DNA from: UBA1672 sp046542355
Lineage (GTDB): Bacteria > Pseudomonadota > Alphaproteobacteria > Micavibrionales > Micavibrionaceae
Assembly: GCA_046542355.1 (NCBI GenBank)
Contig: JBKHBN010000050.1
Span: 1-9,991 of the forward strand
Direction of reading: 5' to 3'
Length of the DNA stretch: 9,991 nt
Shown here: one piece after another, positions 7,201 to 9,991 of the stretch
Layout: each line of letters opens with the position of its first letter
Numbering within the stretch: position 1 is the first letter of the stretch
Translations under genes and position numbers: made by a program
The notes under the pieces: model-generated
What the model was told of the DNA's origin: nothing
Seen by the model: only the letters and a program-made list of their open reading frames with translations
Databases searched by the model: none

Positions 7201-7522
7201 GTTTGTTTTATTGCCTGTCAGCATTTTTGTGCTTGGCGGGTGTGCGGTGACGTGTTCGCGGCGCTTTGAAGATGTTAATGCGCGTATGCTAGAAACGGCA
7301 CATGATCTATATGATGCGCGGGTTGATGGGCGTGTGAGCACTGATCAGGTTGTGCAGTATCAGCATGATATTGAGCGGGTTTATGCTCTTACAGAAAGTG
7401 GTGGTTTTTTGTGTGAGGGTGATGAGGGCGCTGCGTTTGTGGTGTTTGATAATGCGCTAGATATTCTTGGCGCGATTGATGAGGCGCTTGTGGAACAGCC
7501 GATTGATAGAAAAGGAGGGTAA
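7193..7522 (+). CDS. Small lipoprotein
   Basis: This 109-aa protein has an N-terminal hydrophobic signal (residues 2-14) ending in the lipobox VLGGC, with Cys17 as the predicted lipid-modified residue after signal peptidase II cleavage. The residue after it is Ala, not Asp, so export onward to the outer membrane is plausible. The mature part is largely charged and helical and has two further cysteines. AAGGA lies 11 bases upstream of ATG 7193, and the gene overlaps the holin-like gene by 8 bases. In a lysis cassette a small lipoprotein next to a holin would suggest an Rz1-like spanin part, but it is longer and less proline-rich than typical Rz1, so I leave the role open. Confidence 0.7.
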   Translation: MIRFVLLPVSIFVLGGCAVTCSRRFEDVNARMLETAHDLYDARVDGRVSTDQVVQYQHDIERVYALTESGGFLCEGDEGAAFVVFDNALDILGAIDEALVEQPIDRKGG

Positions 7523-7526
7523 GGCG

Positions 7527-7835
7527 ATGCGTGTAACAACTGAAAATATTGTAGAGATACTTGAGCAGGTGATTGAGCTTTTAAACGTAAGTGATGATGA
7601 TGAAAAAATCGAGCTTGCGGTTGATATATTAACGCTGGTTATTGATTATATCGGTGCACAGCGGATTGTCGATACGCTGGATGATGCGCTGGGCAATGCA
7701 TTGGGGCATGTTTCAGGGTATATCGGGATGCTCAAGGGGGATATGGATGCCTCAGAGCGTGCGGAAATGCTGGCACAAACGCGCGGCGCACTTGATGAAG
7801 TGTTTTCAAATATAAGGGCGCTGGAGGGTGTGTAA
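7527..7835 (+). CDS. Small acidic helical protein of unknown function
   Basis: This 102-aa protein begins at ATG 7527, 7 bases after a perfect AGGAGGG (7513-7519) that overlaps the end of the lipoprotein gene, with 4 bases between the two genes. It is rich in Asp, Glu, Leu and Ile, with heptad-like hydrophobic spacing (IVEILEQVIELLN; LAVDILTLVIDYIG) and no signal peptide, so it is probably a soluble helical bundle. I recognise no family. Its tight coupling to the holin-like and lipoprotein genes suggests a shared process. A longer frame from 7467 overlaps the lipoprotein gene and lacks a ribosome site. Confidence 0.65.
   Translation: MRVTTENIVEILEQVIELLNVSDDDEKIELAVDILTLVIDYIGAQRIVDTLDDALGNALGHVSGYIGMLKGDMDASERAEMLAQTRGALDEVFSNIRALEGV
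7823..7828 (+). promoter_or_regulatory. Ribosome-binding site for the junction ORF at 7836
   Basis: GGAGGG sits 7 bases before ATG 7836, which directly follows the stop codon TAA 7833-7835 of the preceding gene. This shows that a fourth coupled gene once began here, even though its body now looks replaced. Confidence 0.5.
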
Positions 7836-8105
7836 ATGAAAGTGATAATGGTCAGGGGCGGAATCGAACACATCGTCGCGTGCATCTTTGCGCTTAGCAT
7901 AGATTTTACGCCGGATACGCTTTCTTTATCAAAATCTGGAAAAAACTGTCAGCAACGGCGATGTCCGCTTTGCGGGAGGAGGCGTCAAGAAATGGTAGAG
8001 CCGTCCAATGATACTTCGAACATTATGGCGCAGCGCCGGTTGCTTTGGATCAGTATAGGGGAACGACATGGCTGTGGATTTACAGCCATGAACGTCCTAA
8101 TATAG
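7836..8105 (+). CDS. Junction ORF, probable broken fourth gene of the cassette
   Basis: An 89-codon frame opens immediately after the preceding stop, with an excellent ribosome site (GGAGGG, 7-base spacing). The protein resembles no family I know and has a composition unlike its neighbours: a basic, Cys-rich centre with CPLCGRRR. From about 7861 the base composition switches from G-rich to balanced, and its 3' third (from about 8069) lies antiparallel in meaning to nothing but in a different frame over an IS3-family transposase end. The simplest reading is that the first 8 or so codons belong to a lost cassette gene and the rest is foreign sequence read out of frame. It is probably translated at some level but not a conserved protein. 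Confidence 0.3.
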   Translation: MKVIMVRGGIEHIVACIFALSIDFTPDTLSLSKSGKNCQQRRCPLCGRRRQEMVEPSNDTSNIMAQRRLLWISIGERHGCGFTAMNVLI

Positions 8106-8218
8106 CCATCGGTGGCATCACGCCTGCTATGAAACTGGCACAGGCTGAGGCCTTAAACTATTCTACTCCAAACTCATCTAAATTGGGGGGATTACACCCT
8201 TATGAAACCGTAGAATAA
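8012..8218 (+). pseudogene. 3' remnant of an IS3-family transposase gene (orfB end)
   Basis: The frame from 8012 to the TAA at 8216-8218 encodes 68 residues. From 8069 it reads WLWIYSHERPNIAIGG, then ITPAMKLAQA, the conserved end of IS3-family OrfB transposases after the catalytic DDE core (family consensus about W.WTYN.ERPNMG.GGITP..KL). The DDE residues and all upstream transposase sequence are absent: the frame is closed by TGA at 8009-8011, and the residues before the tryptophan only loosely fit the family. It is therefore a dead fragment. The reading frame continues past the presumed end of the element at 8196, as expected if the original stop was lost. Confidence 0.75.
8185..8196 (+). 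mobile_element. Probable right terminal repeat of the IS3-family element
   Basis: GGGGGGATTACA follows the transposase tail. It ends in CA and reads TGTAATCCCCCC on the other strand, matching the TG...CA rule for IS3-family ends and their common C-run. No left-end copy is visible in the window, so only one end survives here. Confidence 0.4.
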
Positions 8219-8238
8219 AACCATCACAATCTTATACC

Positions 8239-8574
8239 CTAATGTTTTTCTGATATGTATAGCATACAATCATAATCAACGGCGAGAGTTGCGATATGAG
8301 TATTTTGCGCCGTGCTGTCTCCACCAATAGCCACATCGTAATAAAATCCCTCGGGAAAATAATGGTCAGATGTAGTCGCTATTACAGTGGATGAACCAAA
8401 CTTGATATAAACAGGGCCGGTTGCATACAAACTGACAATTCTGGTTTCGGTGTCAAATGCAGCGCTGTTTCTGGCAGAGGTTGTGCTTACACTTACAGCG
8501 TGTGCTCTATCAGTTTTAAGTCTCATTGCCGGTAGAGGAATATCGTTTGAGTCCTGGGGAAGTACTGTTGGCAT
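8239..8574 (-). CDS. Small phage-structural-like protein
   Basis: This 111-aa protein begins at ATG 8574 with AAGGAG 6 bases upstream. It has no signal peptide or membrane segment and is predicted to be mostly beta: Thr/Ser/Val/Tyr-rich with alternating polar and hydrophobic residues. The stretch VYIKFGSSTV, then TTSDHYFPEGFYYDV, resembles small proteins encoded among phage tail or particle genes in alphaproteobacterial phages; this is a resemblance noted by eye, not a proven family. It is transcribed away from the exported-protein genes to its right and towards the IS3 remnant. Together with the holin-like cassette it suggests a decayed prophage or phage-derived island. Its codons are less G-rich than those of genes left of 7860. 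Confidence 0.6.
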   Translation of the reverse strand: MPTVLPQDSNDIPLPAMRLKTDRAHAVSVSTTSARNSAAFDTETRIVSLYATGPVYIKFGSSTVIATTSDHYFPEGFYYDVAIGGDSTAQNTHIATLAVDYDCMLYISEKH

Positions 8575-8602
8575 TTTTTTCTCCTTAAATTGTTAACTGG
8601 TT

Positions 8603-8640
8603 TAAACAAACCCGCCTTCCCTCATAAAGGAGAAAGCGGG
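8603..8640 (-). terminator. Hairpin plus T-rich tail in the leader of the minus-strand gene
   Basis: On the minus strand CCCGC at the outer stem pairs with GCGGG (8640-8636 with 8615-8611), extended inward by further pairs with two mismatches, and is followed by TTTGTTT (8609-8603 read in reverse). It lies between the candidate promoter at 8666-8694 and the ATG at 8574, so it would be an attenuator or a 5'-stabilising hairpin, not a gene-end terminator. Confidence 0.4.
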
Positions 8641-8665
8641 CACGGGTATCCCTAAAATTTGGATT

Positions 8666-8694
8666 ATTTTCACTTCTAATTGATTAAAAGTCAA
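8666..8694 (-). promoter_or_regulatory. Candidate sigma70 promoter for the minus-strand small gene
   Basis: On the minus strand TTGACT (8694-8689) is followed, after exactly 17 bases, by GAAAAT (8671-8666). The -35 box matches consensus in five of six positions and the -10 in four. The start would lie near 8659, about 20 bases before the leader hairpin. Confidence 0.45.
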
Positions 8695-8841
8695 GTTTTT
8701 TATGAATAAATTCCTTTTACTACTGCAAAAAATAAAACCCTGAATAAAGTATTATTTGCACTATATAGAAACATTGCTATATGGTTAGATTAATTTCTAA
8801 AATGACAATTGTAACTGCTAAAGCAAGGTAGTAGCGAAACC

Positions 8842-9525
8842 ATGAAGGGTAAGTTCTTTTTAATAATATTGTTTTTGGCTCTTGCTTGCCCTGCGGTAAC
8901 ATCTTCAGCTCAAGCAGCACCAACAGATATATTCATCGGAACCCAATTATCCCCATCAGGAGGAACGCTTATTCCTGATGGTACTCCGGCTTCTCTTTTA
9001 AGCGCCGGATTGAACAGTTCTACAGCTTTAACGCTCTTTCCTCCTGCAAATGGTGGCCAGCTTCATTATGACATTTATGGCGCTTTATCGGCTCAAACGG
9101 AAATTGCATTCTCATATGATATGTCCGGTTCTTTCTCAGGAACAGGAAATCTTGGTCTTAATGCCTATCTGGATGACTTTTTATACAGCGGTGAAAAAGC
9201 TGAAATTTCGACAATGCCCGGTAGCAGTGCGTCGGCGACATCATCCCTCATTTACGCCAGTGCGCAATTTGATGCAAATAGCACTGCTGGCAAGATTGTA
9301 ATTGGCAATCTATCTGATGATATCCTGTATTTTACTTCAAGCCTAATCCAGACTTTTAACGGGGGGCAAAATGCAAATCTATCAGTGCAGTACGATGTCT
9401 CAGCCGTACCTCTCCCGGGGGCTTTGCCCATGTTTGCTCTAGGATTTGCTGCGTTGATTGGCCTAAAAAGACAACGCAAAGAGCATGCCGCCATAAAAAA
9501 CAGCGGGTTGTATCCTGTCCTATAA
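8842..9525 (+). CDS. Exported protein with VPLPG (PEP-CTERM-like) sorting tail
   Basis: This 227-aa protein has a Sec signal peptide (basic MKGK, hydrophobic core to about residue 20, cleavage near AQA-AP at 25-26). The mature part (about 27-185) is Ser/Ala/Gly/Leu-rich, beta-like and cysteine-free. The C-terminus carries VPLPG (189-193), a short hydrophobic helix (about 193-208) and a basic cluster KRQRK (209-213). That tripartite tail is the VPLPA-type variant of PEP-CTERM sorting signals, which exosortases recognise to process and anchor surface or matrix proteins. Unusually, 14 residues follow the basic cluster, whereas such proteins normally end there. No exosortase gene is in the window. 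The ribosome site is weak: AAGG, 13 bases upstream. The next exported-protein gene starts 95 bases downstream. Function of the mature part is unknown. Confidence 0.75.
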   Translation: MKGKFFLIILFLALACPAVTSSAQAAPTDIFIGTQLSPSGGTLIPDGTPASLLSAGLNSSTALTLFPPANGGQLHYDIYGALSAQTEIAFSYDMSGSFSGTGNLGLNAYLDDFLYSGEKAEISTMPGSSASATSSLIYASAQFDANSTAGKIVIGNLSDDILYFTSSLIQTFNGGQNANLSVQYDVSAVPLPGALPMFALGFAALIGLKRQRKEHAAIKNSGLYPVL

Positions 9526-9620
9526 AATGATAAAGCTATATGCATGCTATATTTATTGTGCAGGCAGCTGAATTTTATGTGTGTTTTTCAGGAAGATATT
9601 TTCTGCAAAAGGACGTGACC

Positions 9621-9991
9621 ATGAAACCAAGAATCATTCTCTCCGGTCTAATTATTGGCGTTACAATATTGACCAGCACCCCGATATTAGCAGAAATAAA
9701 GCTTCCAGGAAATCTCGGGATTCCGACCATCGGTCTTTATAAACAAGGACACAGTGAAAAAATCTCGCGTCTTGGTAAACCCTCGGGAACAATAACTGCA
9801 CCACCTCCTAATGCAACAGTAGGGTTTATTAGCTCAAAAAGTGGCAATACACCGGAAAGTCCCCTGAACACAGGTTCAATGCCTAACACACTTTCACTTA
9901 AAGATACGTCGTCTCGGGACGCTGGAGTGTTATCTATGTATAATAATGGCGTAAAAGACCTTTCATTTGACGGATCGCTTAATATTTCCTC
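9621..9991 (+). CDS. Exported protein of unknown function, cut by the window edge
   Basis: An open frame runs from ATG 9621 to the end of the window without a stop (123 complete codons). AAAAGGA (9607-9613) sits 7 bases before the ATG. The first 24 residues form a Sec signal peptide (MKPR, then a hydrophobic stretch, ending ILA before Glu25). The visible mature part is low in hydrophobic residues, rich in Ser, Asn, Gly, Thr and Pro, and cysteine-free, with no domain I recognise; it looks like the disordered start of a secreted or surface protein. It lies 95 bases after the VPLPG protein in the same direction, so the two may be co-expressed as surface components. Confidence 0.65.
   Translation, partial: MKPRIILSGLIIGVTILTSTPILAEIKLPGNLGIPTIGLYKQGHSEKISRLGKPSGTITAPPPNATVGFISSKSGNTPESPLNTGSMPNTLSLKDTSSRDAGVLSMYNNGVKDLSFDGSLNIS

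Noticed and set aside
7467..7526. Longer start for the 102-aa protein
   Set aside because: The extension overlaps the lipoprotein gene out of frame, while ATG 7527 has a perfect AGGAGGG 7 bases upstream.
7855..7875. tRNA-like T-arm motif GGAATCGAACAC on the plus strand (possible minus-strand tRNA)
   Set aside because: No matching acceptor stem, anticodon arm or CCA-end complement could be assembled around it.
8756..8783. Possible promoter TTGCAC-N16-TATATG upstream of the VPLPG protein gene
   Set aside because: The -35 match is only three of six in an AT-rich region where such matches are expected by chance; not strong enough to list.

Overview
The window looks like chromosomal DNA of an alphaproteobacterium-like Gram-negative of moderate GC, with a phage-like and transposon-scarred accessory segment in its right half. 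The lineage call is an inference. It rests on the HDFNN-type hybrid histidine kinase, a FecR-domain/RTX-type large secreted protein, a VPLPG (PEP-CTERM-like) C-terminal sorting tail and the small holin-like cassette. No marker gene (rRNA, tRNA, ribosomal protein) is present to settle it.

Layout. (1) 38-2542, + strand: a soluble hybrid sensor histidine kinase (PAS-like, PAS, HisKA, HATPase, receiver) followed 21 bases later by a stand-alone CheY-like receiver; together they look like a phosphorelay pair in one operon. (2) 2666-4348, +: a GlpD-like FAD-dependent dehydrogenase that keeps the FAD motif and C-terminal domain but has lost several residues normally conserved at the glycerol-3-phosphate site. 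(3) 4359-6608, - strand: a 749-aa cysteine-free protein with a FecR domain, an acidic/proline-rich linker, a cadherin/Ig-like stretch and glycine/aspartate calcium-binding repeats, i.e. a probable type I secreted surface protein. It converges on the GlpD-like gene with only 10 bases between stop codons. (4) 6609-6933: intergenic, with a candidate promoter for the FecR gene, a perfect inverted repeat, a candidate + promoter and a good rho-independent terminator, together possibly a ~75-nt RNA. (5) 6934-7835, +: three tightly coupled small genes (holin-like membrane protein, lipoprotein, acidic helical protein). (6) 7836-8218: a junction ORF followed by the 3' end of an IS3-family transposase gene. 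(7) 8239-8574, -: a small phage-structural-like protein with a promoter/hairpin leader. (8) 8842-9525 and 9621-end, +: two exported proteins, one with a VPLPG membrane-anchor tail, the other cut by the window edge.

Strand composition supports a boundary. From the start to about 7860 the + strand is strongly G-over-C rich whichever strand is coding (22 G/6 C in 7381-7440; 20 G/8 C in 5101-5160, inside the minus-strand gene; 22 G/5 C in 7801-7860). From 7861 on it is balanced or reversed (14/16 in 7861-7920; 10/18 in 8941-9000; 10/15 in 9781-9840). The switch falls at the junction ORF beside the IS3 remnant, so the right-hand 2 kb probably has a different history (insertion or rearrangement).

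I see no CRISPR array, no tRNA or rRNA, and no obvious defence system. The most unusual items are the GlpD-like protein with an altered active site, the evenly spaced CX4CX4CX4C motif in the kinase PAS-like domain, the composition break, and the small-RNA or attenuator-like structures.
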